Numbered from the stretch's first letter, positions 6,980 through 15,235 are shown. The stretch: 18,123 nt of DNA from CAZLBV01 sp964557845 (GCA_964557845.1 CAZLBV010000183.1:1-18123), one strand, 5' to 3'. The notes: generated by a model not told the origin, from the letters alone. Program-made: numbers and translations.

Positions 6980-7090
6980 TAGTTATACACTCTTTTTTAA
7001 TATTTCTATCTTTTTTATCAATTTAATAAAATTGCCTTTTATGATCCGGAATAAAAGTCTCCTCCCCCTTTTTTACTAGTTTTTCTTTCC

Positions 7091-7112
7091 GGCGGTTTTA
7101 AAACCGTCTTTT
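7091..7112 (+). terminator. Possible intrinsic terminator (hairpin plus T tract), plus-strand orientation
   Basis: GGCGGTTTTAAAACCGTC forms a stem of about 7 base pairs around a TTAA loop and is followed by a TTTTT run on the plus strand. It lies just past the end of the minus-strand response regulator gene, but read in that direction no T tract follows the stem. It may block antisense transcription entering the regulator gene, or serve as a weak 3' hairpin for it. Confidence 0.3.
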
Positions 7113-7125
7113 TCATCTATGAAGC

Positions 7126-7575
7126 TTATGAATCCTTAGCCATTTCTTTGATCATATCCAACACATCGTTGGATGAAGGTAATTCCTCACTGATCTCAAT
7201 TTCTTCATACAGCAAGTTTAAAACCGATTTTACCAGCTTGTCATTATCGAAAGGCTTTTCAAAATAATCAGCAGCCCCAAATGTGCGTATCGCTTCGTTC
7301 TTATACTGGGCGCCCTTGTATAAGGCGGTTACAATTATAATCGGAATACTTCCCCGAGTTTCACTGTTGATCTTTTGAGTTAGGTCAAAACCGTGGAGTT
7401 TAGGAAGCATAGCTTCCAGGAGAATTATATCAGGCTTTTCTGATTTGAATTTCTCGTAAGCCATTTGTCCGTCGATGGCCTTTACAATTTGGAGTTTATA
7501 AGGAATGAACAAAGCCGCCATCGAATCAAGGCTCTTTCGGTCATAATCAACGATCAATATCTTTTTATCCTGCAT
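7126..7575 (-). CDS. Single-domain response regulator with Glu in place of the phosphoacceptor Asp
   Basis: 149 residues: one receiver domain (~4-125) plus a short helical tail with no DNA-binding or enzymatic domain. KILIVDYD supplies the acidic pocket (Asp10, Asp12), IIIVTAL the conserved Thr, and YFEKPF the conserved Lys near residue 111. The residue that should accept phosphate is Glu54 (DIILLEAMLPKLHGFDL). A Glu there cannot form the usual aspartyl phosphate and often mimics the active state, so this may be a constitutively active or phosphate-independent protein-binding module. AGGAAA lies immediately before the ATG, behind a consensus promoter. It is transcribed in the same direction as the stressosome operon 204 bases downstream but separately, and may be a partner of the hybrid kinase. 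That link is inferred from proximity only. Confidence 0.88.
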   Translation of the reverse strand: MQDKKILIVDYDRKSLDSMAALFIPYKLQIVKAIDGQMAYEKFKSEKPDIILLEAMLPKLHGFDLTQKINSETRGSIPIIIVTALYKGAQYKNEAIRTFGAADYFEKPFDNDKLVKSVLNLLYEEIEISEELPSSNDVLDMIKEMAKDS

Positions 7576-7592
7576 TTTCCTGTCTGAAATGC

Positions 7593-7621
7593 ATTGTAGA
7601 GAATAAATCTCTATCTGTCAA
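7593..7621 (-). promoter_or_regulatory. Sigma-70-type promoter of the response regulator gene
   Basis: On the minus strand TTGACA (7621-7616) is followed after exactly 17 bases by TACAAT (7598-7593). This is 11 of 12 consensus matches. Transcription would begin near 7586, leaving only ~11 bases, containing ACAGGAAA, before ATG at 7575. Confidence 0.75.
7597..7613. promoter_or_regulatory. Inverted repeat inside the promoter spacer, possible operator
   Basis: TAGAGA-ATAAA-TCTCTA is a perfect 6-base inverted repeat with a 5-base centre. It lies between the -35 and -10 boxes of the response regulator promoter and overlaps the edge of the -10. A dimeric regulator bound there would block RNA polymerase. 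No candidate regulator gene with a DNA-binding domain is in the window. Confidence 0.45.
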
Positions 7622-7685
7622 TCAAATACAAAAGGCAGAAGTTCCCCTGTTTTTTGGGATCACGAGCAGAAGGACAGGAAAGGAC

Positions 7686-8726
7686 ATGTATAAAAGAGGA
7701 GATAACCAGTATTGCTCATTTTATATTGAGTGTGTTATATTGTCCGGGATGATAAAAACCAGCCCTGAACTATCCATAATTATCCCCGCTTATAATGAAG
7801 AAGAAAATATTGGTGAACTCTATAAAGAAATGGTCAGTGCGTGTAAAAATTTGAATAAATCCTATGAGATCATCTTTATCGATGACGGAAGCAGAGACAG
7901 AACTTTCCAGATAATGAAGGAACTGCACCACAGCGATCCCATGGTTAAAGTAATCAGATTAAGGAAGAATTTTGGGCAGACCGCAGCTCTTTCTGCAGGT
8001 TTCGATCGTGCCAAGGGAGATATTATCATCACCATGGATGCGGATCTCCAGAATGACCCTGCAGATTTCCATCTTCTCCTGGAGAAAATCAATGAGGGAT
8101 TTGACCTTGTCAATGGATGGAGAGTTAAGAGAAAGGATAAATTTCTGAGCCGGAGGCTTCCCTCAAAAATTGCAAACAAATTGATATCATTGATCACCGG
8201 AGTAAAACTGCATGATTATGGATGCACTCTGAAAGCATTCCGAAAGGATGTGATAAAAAATTTAAAGTTATACGGAGAACTCCACCGTTTCATTCCCGCT
8301 ATTGCCAGCACCATAGGTGTGAATATTGCTGAAGTCCAGGTCAACCACCGACCCAGGATCCGCGGTAAATCCAATTACACCATCTTTCGATTCATTAAAG
8401 TTATTTTAGACCTGCTTACAGTTAAATTTTTACTGAGCTACTCCACTCGCCCTTTACAGATATTCGGTTTTTTCGGGTTGATAAGTGGAGGCGCTGGAGG
8501 GATTCTGCTCATATATTTTGCGTATATTAGATTGATCGTTTTGGAATCCATCGCCAACCGTCCGCTTCTGTTTGTTTCCATCCTGCTTGTGATCGTAGGC
8601 ATACAATTCATAACCCTGGGGCTTCTGGCTGAGATCATGGTTCGGGCTTACCACGAATCTGTTGATAAAAAGATTTACTTTGTCCGAGAGATCATCGATT
8701 CTGAAGAACCGACATCTAACGAATAG
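7686..8726 (+). CDS. GT2 polyprenyl-phosphate glycosyltransferase with two C-terminal membrane helices (GtrB/DPM1-like)
   Basis: 346 residues. The GT2 catalytic domain opens at SIIIPAYNEEE (~30-40) with IDDGSRDRT (DDG 66-68), DADLQNDP (118-125, the metal/UDP-binding DxD) and WRVKRKD (~145-151). Two membrane helices follow at ~257-280 and ~293-316. This architecture transfers a sugar from a nucleotide donor to undecaprenyl phosphate on the cytoplasmic face, making the lipid-linked donor for GT-C enzymes such as the one encoded at 12696. ATG at 7686 has an AGGA site with 6-base spacing. An internal ATG at 7749 would place the start 8 residues before the domain, as is usual for the family, and is a real alternative because the first 21 residues look atypical. 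It heads a plus-strand glycan gene run. Confidence 0.88.
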   Translation: MYKRGDNQYCSFYIECVILSGMIKTSPELSIIIPAYNEEENIGELYKEMVSACKNLNKSYEIIFIDDGSRDRTFQIMKELHHSDPMVKVIRLRKNFGQTAALSAGFDRAKGDIIITMDADLQNDPADFHLLLEKINEGFDLVNGWRVKRKDKFLSRRLPSKIANKLISLITGVKLHDYGCTLKAFRKDVIKNLKLYGELHRFIPAIASTIGVNIAEVQVNHRPRIRGKSNYTIFRFIKVILDLLTVKFLLSYSTRPLQIFGFFGLISGGAGGILLIYFAYIRLIVLESIANRPLLFVSILLVIVGIQFITLGLLAEIMVRAYHESVDKKIYFVREIIDSEEPTSNE

Positions 8727-8737
8727 ATCCAAACACA

Positions 8738-9916
8738 ATGAAAATACTCATGCTTGCTCCGGAACCGTTCTTCCAACCGCGCGGAACCCCAATCAGCATT
8801 TTCTTCCGTTTAAAGACACTCTCTGAACTCGGCCATAAAGTCGATCTGGTTACTTATCATCTGGGGGAAAACAAGGAGTTTCCCGGTCTTAATATTTTAC
8901 GTACCCCCAATCTCTTCAACATAAAAAGGGTTAAAATCGGGCCATCCTTTATAAAGATCCCTTTGGACCTTCTTCTTTCTATCAGGGCTTTTTGGCAAGC
9001 GGCAACCAGACACTATGACTTGATATTTTCCCATGAAGAGGCTGCTTCTTTCGGGATAATACTTGGCAGGATTTTTAGGATCCCCCACCTTTACGATATG
9101 CATTCCAGCCTCCCCCAACAGCTTTTAAACTTTGATTTCACCCATTCAAAAGCAGTAGTCCGGTTATTTAAAATGATGGAAAGATCGGTTCTGAAAAATT
9201 CTCGTTCTATTCTGGTTATATGCCCTGATCTCCAGAGGATCGTCGCTGCAGAGGGATTCGGCCGAAAAAGTTTTCTTTTAGAGAATTTTTTAGATTTCAC
9301 TTCCTCAAAAATCTCCGAAAAGACAACAAAGCCAAACCGCAAGGACCTGGCTCAAAACGGAGAAAAGATCGTTGTTTATACCGGCAACTTCCAAACCTAT
9401 CAGGGTGTCTCTCTATTACTAGAGGCTGCATCGGTTATGAAGAACGACCCGGTCAAGTTCATTTTAGTGGGAGAGACTCCGCAGGGTATCCGCCGAATGA
9501 AACAAAAAGCAGAGACACTGGATATAATGGACAAACTTCATTTTATAGGACAGATCTCCCCTCATAAAGTGCCCGCCTATATTTCATTGGCGGATGCCTT
9601 GGTATCCCCCAGAATAGCAGGCACAAATACTCCTTTAAAGATTTATTCTTTCTTAAAATCGGGAAAACCGGTTGTAGCCACAAGGCTCTGGACTCACACT
9701 CAGGTGTTGAATGACGATATTTCCATACTCGTGAAGCCGGATGCAAAAAATTTGGCGGATGGAATCCGCAGGGCCTTATTCTCTCAGGAAGGGAAAGACA
9801 AAGGAAAAGCAGCAAGAGAGTTGGCTGCAAGAGATTATTCCTATGAAAAATACCGGGAAAAATTAGCGGCAGCCGTCAATCATGCCGTTAAAAGTCATCA
9901 AAGGGTAAATAATTGA
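8738..9916 (+). CDS. GT4-family glycosyltransferase
   Basis: 392 residues with the GT-B fold expected for GT4. The N-terminal half begins MKILMLAPEPFFQPRGTPIS and includes the acceptor-side motif HEEAASFG (~97). The donor-binding half starts at ~210 with IVVYTGNFQTYQGVSLLLEA and has FILVGE (~241) and IGQISPHKVPAYI (~269-281). The nucleotide-sugar loop SPRIAGTNTPLKIYSFLKSG (~288-307) resembles the E-x7-E region of GT4 enzymes, but both usual Glu positions are not Glu here. Related proteins carry this GTNTPxKIY version. It transfers a sugar, donor unknown, probably onto a growing lipid-linked glycan. It follows the GT2 gene by 11 bases and overlaps the next gene by 4, so it is one operon. Confidence 0.85.
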   Translation: MKILMLAPEPFFQPRGTPISIFFRLKTLSELGHKVDLVTYHLGENKEFPGLNILRTPNLFNIKRVKIGPSFIKIPLDLLLSIRAFWQAATRHYDLIFSHEEAASFGIILGRIFRIPHLYDMHSSLPQQLLNFDFTHSKAVVRLFKMMERSVLKNSRSILVICPDLQRIVAAEGFGRKSFLLENFLDFTSSKISEKTTKPNRKDLAQNGEKIVVYTGNFQTYQGVSLLLEAASVMKNDPVKFILVGETPQGIRRMKQKAETLDIMDKLHFIGQISPHKVPAYISLADALVSPRIAGTNTPLKIYSFLKSGKPVVATRLWTHTQVLNDDISILVKPDAKNLADGIRRALFSQEGKDKGKAARELAARDYSYEKYREKLAAAVNHAVKSHQRVNN

Positions 9917-10881
9917 AAGTTGTTGTCACCGGAGCTAGTGGTTTCATCGGCAGCCGGCTGGTGGAAAATCTGGTGTCTAGTGGATGTGATGTCAGGGTTT
10001 TGATTCATAACCGGAACATTCACGAGAATCTTCGGGTGGAAACCGTAAATGGGGATATTCGGGATCCGTCTTCTCTTAAGGCAGCATTCAGGGAACGAGA
10101 TATCCTCTTTCATCTGGCGGCGGCTTTAGGGGGATCACTCTTGGGCAAAAAAGAATTTGCGGACATCAACCGAGAAGGAACGGCGAATGTCTTGGCCGAA
10201 GCCCGTTTCTCCGGAATAAAAAAAGTCATTCATTTCAGTTCTGCCGGGGTGCTGGGTGCGGTAGAGAGGGGATTGGCGGCAAAAGAAGATCATCCCCCCA
10301 ACCCTATAAATATCTATGATCATACCAAACTGGAAGGAGAAAGGATCGCCCGGAAATTCGCATCTGAGGGAATGAATATCTCCATCATCCGCCCAGGCTG
10401 GGTCTATGGCCCGGGTGACACAAGAACTTTCAAACTGATTAGATCCATAGCTAAAAAGCAATTCATATTGATAACCAAAGGAGATATCTGGCAAACTCCA
10501 GTATTCATAGACGACCTGATCGAGGGAACCCTGCTCTGCGCGGAAAAAGGCAAATCAGGTGAGATCTACAATCTGGCCGGCCAGGAAGTTCTAACAGTAA
10601 GGGAGATCGTAGATCATATCGGGGAAGCAGCCGGAGTGAAGCTTCCTTCGATTCCTTTGCCTCTTTTCTCAGTCAAAGCAGCAGCCTTTCTATTGGAAAA
10701 AGCATTTTTTATATTCAAAAAAGAAGCTCCTTTGACAAGAGGAAAATTAGCCTTCTTCATTTATCCCAAACCTCTCTCCATAGATAAATCCAGAAACGAT
10801 CTTGGTTTTGATCCCAAAACTGATTTCGCAGCCGGCATCAGGAAAACCGTCCTATGGTTTCAAGAACAAGGCTGGATATAA
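9913..10881 (+). CDS. NAD(P)-dependent epimerase/dehydratase (extended SDR)
   Basis: 322 residues beginning at a TTG codon. TTG at 9913 overlaps the TGA stop of the previous gene (TTGA), and AAGGG at 9901-9905 provides the ribosome site. No in-frame ATG precedes the cofactor-binding motif. The Rossmann motif TGASGFIGS is at residues 6-14, NGDIRD (46-51) marks the adenine pocket, LAAA follows at ~78, HFSSAGV (117-123) carries the catalytic Ser, and YDHTK supplies Tyr135 and Lys139. RPGWVYGPGD (~160-169) is the typical substrate loop. It probably epimerises, dehydrates or reduces a nucleotide sugar for the adjacent glycosyltransferases; hydroxysteroid-dehydrogenase-like or NAD-dependent reductase relatives cannot be excluded. 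The catalytic residues appear intact. Confidence 0.87.
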   Translation: MKVVVTGASGFIGSRLVENLVSSGCDVRVLIHNRNIHENLRVETVNGDIRDPSSLKAAFRERDILFHLAAALGGSLLGKKEFADINREGTANVLAEARFSGIKKVIHFSSAGVLGAVERGLAAKEDHPPNPINIYDHTKLEGERIARKFASEGMNISIIRPGWVYGPGDTRTFKLIRSIAKKQFILITKGDIWQTPVFIDDLIEGTLLCAEKGKSGEIYNLAGQEVLTVREIVDHIGEAAGVKLPSIPLPLFSVKAAAFLLEKAFFIFKKEAPLTRGKLAFFIYPKPLSIDKSRNDLGFDPKTDFAAGIRKTVLWFQEQGWI

Positions 10882-10950
10882 TCCGGACCAAACACAGAAA
10901 GATTCCGATCCAAGTAATAATGTTCAGTAGAAATTCCTGTAAAATATCCC

Positions 10951-10956
10951 TATAAT
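10951..10956 (+). promoter_or_regulatory. Possible -10 box ahead of methyltransferase gene
   Basis: A perfect TATAAT stands 26 bases before ATG at 10983, but no good -35 box lies 15-19 bases upstream. It could be a weak internal promoter in the 101-base gap after the epimerase gene. Confidence 0.3.
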
Positions 10957-10982
10957 GGTTGTTTAAAAAAAGGATTGTTTTC

Positions 10983-11744
10983 ATGAACAGAGACAAAGTG
11001 GGCAAATTCTATGATGTGGTTTGGACAGAATACCTGCCTGAATATGCAGAGTCTGAAAAACATTGGAAAATTTTCTATTCAGAGGACGAGGTTAAAGATA
11101 GAACTGTTCTGGATGCCGGATGCGGAACCGGAATATTCAGTATTATCTTTGCCAACGCCGGCGCAGCCAAGGTCACGGGAATAGATATCAGCCAAGGAAG
11201 TTTGAACACCGCACAGGGATTAAAAGAAAAATTCAGACTGGATAATGCGGAATTCCTTCAACAAGACATGCTCAATCTGCCTTTCCCGGATGAAGCGTTC
11301 GACATTGTCTGGGCTTGGGGGACAGTACACCACACCATTGATCCTTTTGGAGCGGTTTCAGAGCTTCTACGTGTTCTTAAGAAAGGAGGATCTATCCTTC
11401 TGGCGGTTTATACCCGGACAAAATTGACGTTTCTCCATGAGATCATAAGGAAAATCCTGATCAGAACGCCAAAAAAATCCTGGACTTTAATTTCAAAAAT
11501 AATGGCTTTCTTTCTGTCTCCTGTGGTTTTTTTCTTTAAAAAACGGGAAAAATCCCGTAAAGGAGAAAAATTAGAAGAGCTCATCCTCGATTGGTATTTT
11601 GTTCCAATCAGGCATTATTATTATCCTGATGAGATCAAGCAGCTGCTTGAGGATAAGGGATTAGCCATTGAAAATTTTCTTCCGGCATCCGGACGCTTTG
11701 ACAGCACTTCAAACTTTATCTTTAAAGCCCGCAAGCCGGACTAA
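10983..11744 (+). CDS. Class I SAM-dependent methyltransferase
   Basis: 253 residues from ATG at 10983, chosen because AAGGA lies 8 bases upstream; the frame is open to a TTG at 10959 that lacks such a site. SAM-binding motif I is VLDAGCGTGIF (~43-53), followed by VTGIDIS (~64-70), a motif II-like FDIVWAWGTVHH (~106-117), and LRVLKKGGSILLAVY (~129-143). A basic segment near 180-190 (FFFKKREKSRKGEK) after a hydrophobic stretch may sit at the membrane. The family methylates small molecules, sugars or lipids; its place behind three glycan genes suggests sugar or lipid-glycan modification, which is inference. It is convergent with the GT2 gene at 11787. Confidence 0.85.
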   Translation: MNRDKVGKFYDVVWTEYLPEYAESEKHWKIFYSEDEVKDRTVLDAGCGTGIFSIIFANAGAAKVTGIDISQGSLNTAQGLKEKFRLDNAEFLQQDMLNLPFPDEAFDIVWAWGTVHHTIDPFGAVSELLRVLKKGGSILLAVYTRTKLTFLHEIIRKILIRTPKKSWTLISKIMAFFLSPVVFFFKKREKSRKGEKLEELILDWYFVPIRHYYYPDEIKQLLEDKGLAIENFLPASGRFDSTSNFIFKARKPD

Positions 11745-11786
11745 TAAGGTTCTTTTTATAGCCTTCTGTACAAAATTAAAACTTAC

Positions 11787-12551
11787 CTACTTACCGGAGG
11801 AGAATATCTTAAACCTGCAAATCTTCATTTTTTGAAGTGCATATTTTCCCAAAACAGCAAGAGTCTGTAACCCATATTTGAAACTCCGGCTAAAATTTAT
11901 CGAAGAGGATTTATCAAAATAGCGGCAGGGCATGGGAATATCCCCTATCCTGAATTTAAAATAGGCTGCCTGGACAAGTAACTGACTGTCGAAAACAAAA
12001 TCATCGGAATTATTATGATATGGAATTTTTTCCAATACTTCACGAGTATAAGCACGAAACCCGGAATGAAAATCTCCTAAATTCTGACCGAGAACAACAT
12101 TTTCAACTATAGTCAGGATACGATTGCTGATGTATTTATACAGGGGCATTCCTCCATCAAGAGCCTGCCGTCGGGAACGAATTCGAGATCCTAAAATGAC
12201 ATCACAGACACCCATTTCTAAAATTCCAAGGGCATAAGGAATGAGCTTGCTGTCATATTGATAATCAGGATGAATCATGACCACCGCATCCGCCCCTCTC
12301 TCTAAAGCAGCATCATAACATGTTTTTTGGTTGGCTCCATATCCCTTATTGATGCTGTGCTCAATAATGGTTAACCCTAATTTCTTGGCTATCTCTACTG
12401 TATTATCGGTACTTAGATCATCAGTTAGAATAACCTCATCAATACATCCCTCGGGAATATCCGAATATGTTTTCTCTAGAGTCGTCCCGGCATTGTAGGC
12501 AGGCATGACTGCCAGGACTTTTCTGAACTGCCGCTTTTTAATTCGCTTCAT
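11787..12551 (-). CDS. GT2 glycosyltransferase, DPM1-like without membrane helices
   Basis: 254 residues, a GT2 catalytic domain only: VLAVMPAYNAG (12-22), ILTDDLSTDNT (~41-51), GYGANQKTC (~70-78), MIHPDYQYD (~92-100, the metal-binding region of this subfamily), GSRIRSRRQALDGGMPLYKY (~121-140) and GDFHSGFRAY (~157-166). Enzymes with this HPDYQYD pattern transfer a hexose from a nucleotide sugar, often to polyprenyl phosphate or a glycan acceptor. Lack of membrane segments separates it from the GT2 protein encoded at 7686. It is on the opposite strand to the surrounding glycan genes, convergent with the methyltransferase and divergent from the GT-C gene, and has its own promoter. No strong ribosome site precedes the ATG. 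Confidence 0.87.
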   Translation of the reverse strand: MKRIKKRQFRKVLAVMPAYNAGTTLEKTYSDIPEGCIDEVILTDDLSTDNTVEIAKKLGLTIIEHSINKGYGANQKTCYDAALERGADAVVMIHPDYQYDSKLIPYALGILEMGVCDVILGSRIRSRRQALDGGMPLYKYISNRILTIVENVVLGQNLGDFHSGFRAYTREVLEKIPYHNNSDDFVFDSQLLVQAAYFKFRIGDIPMPCRYFDKSSSINFSRSFKYGLQTLAVLGKYALQKMKICRFKIFSSGK

Positions 12552-12575
12552 GGCTTAGATCTGAATTTACTCAAG

Positions 12576-12604
12576 ATTATACCTGTAAAAAACCGCAATT
12601 TCTA
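12576..12604 (-). promoter_or_regulatory. Promoter for the minus-strand GT2 gene
   Basis: On the minus strand TAGAAA (12604-12599) and TATAAT (12581-12576) are separated by 17 bases. The -10 is perfect and the -35 matches 4 of 6. The transcript would start about 12570, some 19 bases before ATG at 12551. Confidence 0.55.
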
Positions 12605-12658
12605 TACTTTTTCTGAAGTCTACAACACGATATAATAAATATTTGATATTCCTTGATG

Positions 12659-12686
12659 TTGACATAAGAACCGTTAGGTGTATAAA
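12659..12686 (+). promoter_or_regulatory. Consensus sigma-70 promoter for the GT-C glycosyltransferase gene
   Basis: TTGACA at 12659-12664 and TATAAA at 12681-12686 are separated by 16 bases, with transcription expected near 12693. The in-frame GTG at 12678 falls inside this promoter and so is an unlikely start; ATG at 12696 would be nearly leaderless. A second isolated TATAAT at 12631-12636 could serve an earlier start. Confidence 0.6.
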
Positions 12687-12695
12687 TTAGTGACA

Positions 12696-15206
12696 ATGGT
12701 TTTTAGGACGCCTCTTTCAGAGAATAAAATCTCGAACATTCCGGTCATGCTCTTTTTCCTGTTGGTGATCGGTGCCATCATCCGATTGATTAATTTGGAA
12801 AGCATGTTCCTTTACTGGGACGAGCCTATCCATACTGTCCGGATCGATTATCAACCTTTAGACTATGTTCTAGCCCACAATAACGGAAGTGCTTTTTTCG
12901 CCCTCTTAGTTCATTTTCTTATTTCACTGGGAAAAATCGTTATCATGTCCCGCATACCTTCGGTCTTATTCGGGACTTTGACCATTTTCATGCTATATTT
13001 TGTAGGAAATCACCTTTTTTCCCGAAGGGAAGGACTAGCTGCAGCGGCCCTCGCCACTTTTTCACCTTTCCTGATCCGTTATTCCCAGTATGCCCGCGGT
13101 TATGCCACCTTTGCATTTTTCGCACTTCTTTCTCTTTACTTTTTTTTAAAAGCAATTAAAACAAACCGAATTCGCTTTTGGTCAGGATACACTCTTTTTA
13201 CCACCCTGACTGTGTATACTCATCTGGCAGGGCTCTTCACTCTTCCTTGTCTGGCAGTAACTACCGGGATAAACTGGCTCCGATCGCGTTTTTCTGCACC
13301 AAGTAAAGTAAAGTTAAAACAGGACAATCTTAAACTTCTCCGGTTTATCATATTTACATTTATCTTTCTTGTTCTTATTTTCCTTCTCTATTTACCGGAC
13401 GAAAGCATACAGGGATTTCTTCATGATTCCTCAAAACGCGTTTCCGGACAGAATAACTTTGGCTACCTCGTTAATTATCTAAGTCAAAAGATATTTACAA
13501 CCCAGATAGAAGCAGCCCCACAACTGCAGTATTTATTACTTGGATTTCTCCTCCTAGGCGCGGCAGCCGGATTAAAAACCCACAGCTCAAAAACCCTCTT
13601 TCTTATCCTGTACATTTTATTTCCTTTTTTTCTTTTTATTGCCATAAATCCAAGGAGTGTGAACATTCAGTCTGCCGAAAGATACATGATCTTTATGCTA
13701 CCGGTTATGTTTATCCTAATAGCCAAAGGAATGACTACAATCGCTCAAGTAATCAGATCTTTGTTCCACTATCTCCGGTTGACGGCACCCGATGATACGC
13801 GTATTTTGAATATTACCTTTACAATTCTGGCAGCTGCAGCTCTTATTTCCTTCAATTACAGCCATTATTATCTCTATTTTTGGAAATTTGGTTCCTACCA
13901 AATAAAAAAAGAAGTTAACGATTATCTCCAAAATAATGTTAAAAGAGATGGCCTGATCTATTTTGACAGTTTCCCGGTGTCCGGACTTACCTTGATCGTC
14001 TCCCCGCTGATCAAAATAGATAATTCCGTTCACGACGAAAATCCTGTTCGAACCGACATCGCCTTAGAAAGAGATGAGACTGATTTTATGATATTCCGGA
14101 GTATCTTAGGCCTGAAAGCACACATTAATAGCCCTATTCCTCTCTGGGCAGTCTCCAATATGGAAGAAAAAGCAAGAAAAAAACTCGTAAACCTGGCGCG
14201 TATCCAACCGGGAATCAAAGCAGTCAACCTTGATAAAAATGCTGTAATTCATTTATATTCTCCAGAGGAACCGATCGAAAGCAAATTTAACCAACTAATA
14301 AATATTTTCTTACAAGTAGAAACGGACAACCTAAAGAGGCGTCAATTACTGCTCCTCTCTGCCAAGGTTAATCTCTATAATGAACGGATCGAAAAGACTA
14401 TAGAGGCGTTGAATGCCGCTGAGTCTATTATTTTGAGCCCAAAAATTCCTTATTTTGAAGAAGTTCCTTTTTTACAAAAGGGGTTCGAATTCCTGCTGGG
14501 ATTGAACAACCAAAAAATAATCCAAATACAAGAAAAGACCTTTTTTCATCAGGAAATGGCTAAGGAATTTTTTCTTTTAGGAGACAAATACCTGACCGAA
14601 AAAAAATATGAATCTGCGGCACAAATGTATATCTTGTCTTATAACCAGGATGAGACCGGTGCTAAAGATATTTCCAACCGGTTGGTCCGGATAGCCAACT
14701 TGTTTTTGATCAACGGTTTTCCTGATAAAGCCTATCCCTGCTTCCAGAAAGCAGAAGAACTGAATCCCGAGAGGTTCGAAATCTCTTTTCTTTTAGCAGA
14801 AGCTTACAAAGCTGCCGGATTTCCCAATCTGGCAGAGCAGGTCTACAATAGGATCTTCACAAAAAAAGGTCCAAAATATCGAGATATGCTTCAGCGTCTG
14901 GTTAAAGAGGATTCCACCGCATTTATCTGGAAAAAAGATTCAGACTGGCGACTGGTCATGATCTCTGGAACAAATGCAATTTTTTCAGGTCAGATTAAAT
15001 GCAGTGAAAACATAGAAAACCTCCAACCTATCCTGTTTAAAACAGAGGATTCTATCGCTTTCTCTGATAATCAAGTCAGATTCTCGTTTAAAATGGATAA
15101 AAGGCGGGTAAAAATCCTGAGCCTGACGACACCTTCTGCCGTTAAAATAGAATTGGAGTTAAAGATCAACGGCAGGAATATCGGGGATATAACCCTTGTA
15201 GAATGA
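12696..15206 (+). CDS. GT-C membrane glycosyltransferase (PMT/ArnT-like) with C-terminal TPR region
   Basis: 836 residues from ATG 12696. In-frame GTG 12678 and ATG 12747 are alternatives; the latter directly precedes the first helix. About ten hydrophobic segments fill residues ~18-400. The first loop after helix 1 holds YWDEPIHT (Asp42-Glu43 pair), the catalytic acidic motif of GT-C enzymes that use polyprenyl-phosphate sugars, and YSQYARGYATF (~131) is the conserved second-loop region. After residue ~400 the chain is soluble and presumably periplasmic. Residues ~620-730 form two or three TPR-like helical pairs (GDKYLTEKKYESAAQMYILS; LAEAYKAAGFPNLAEQVYNR), and a beta-rich end closes the protein. 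It probably moves a sugar from the lipid carrier made by a GT2 enzyme such as that at 7686 onto a lipid, glycan or protein. The TPR tail may recruit the acceptor. Acceptor and sugar are unknown. Confidence 0.83.
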   Translation: MVFRTPLSENKISNIPVMLFFLLVIGAIIRLINLESMFLYWDEPIHTVRIDYQPLDYVLAHNNGSAFFALLVHFLISLGKIVIMSRIPSVLFGTLTIFMLYFVGNHLFSRREGLAAAALATFSPFLIRYSQYARGYATFAFFALLSLYFFLKAIKTNRIRFWSGYTLFTTLTVYTHLAGLFTLPCLAVTTGINWLRSRFSAPSKVKLKQDNLKLLRFIIFTFIFLVLIFLLYLPDESIQGFLHDSSKRVSGQNNFGYLVNYLSQKIFTTQIEAAPQLQYLLLGFLLLGAAAGLKTHSSKTLFLILYILFPFFLFIAINPRSVNIQSAERYMIFMLPVMFILIAKGMTTIAQVIRSLFHYLRLTAPDDTRILNITFTILAAAALISFNYSHYYLYFWKFGSYQIKKEVNDYLQNNVKRDGLIYFDSFPVSGLTLIVSPLIKIDNSVHDENPVRTDIALERDETDFMIFRSILGLKAHINSPIPLWAVSNMEEKARKKLVNLARIQPGIKAVNLDKNAVIHLYSPEEPIESKFNQLINIFLQVETDNLKRRQLLLLSAKVNLYNERIEKTIEALNAAESIILSPKIPYFEEVPFLQKGFEFLLGLNNQKIIQIQEKTFFHQEMAKEFFLLGDKYLTEKKYESAAQMYILSYNQDETGAKDISNRLVRIANLFLINGFPDKAYPCFQKAEELNPERFEISFLLAEAYKAAGFPNLAEQVYNRIFTKKGPKYRDMLQRLVKEDSTAFIWKKDSDWRLVMISGTNAIFSGQIKCSENIENLQPILFKTEDSIAFSDNQVRFSFKMDKRRVKILSLTTPSAVKIELELKINGRNIGDITLVE

Positions 15207-15235
15207 AATAAATTCGCATATAGCTGGAGAAATAA

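Noticed and set aside
10135..10494. 119-codon minus-strand open frame inside the epimerase gene
   Set aside because: It is a shadow of the conserved SDR reading frame, without a domain or ribosome site.
11745..11786. Possible terminator between convergent methyltransferase and GT2 genes
   Set aside because: AAGG and CCTT can pair around a T-rich loop, but the stem is only 4 base pairs and no T tract follows it.
12678..12680. GTG as the start of the GT-C glycosyltransferase
   Set aside because: It lies between the -35 and -10 boxes of a consensus promoter and lacks a ribosome binding site, so ATG 12696 is preferred, though not proven.
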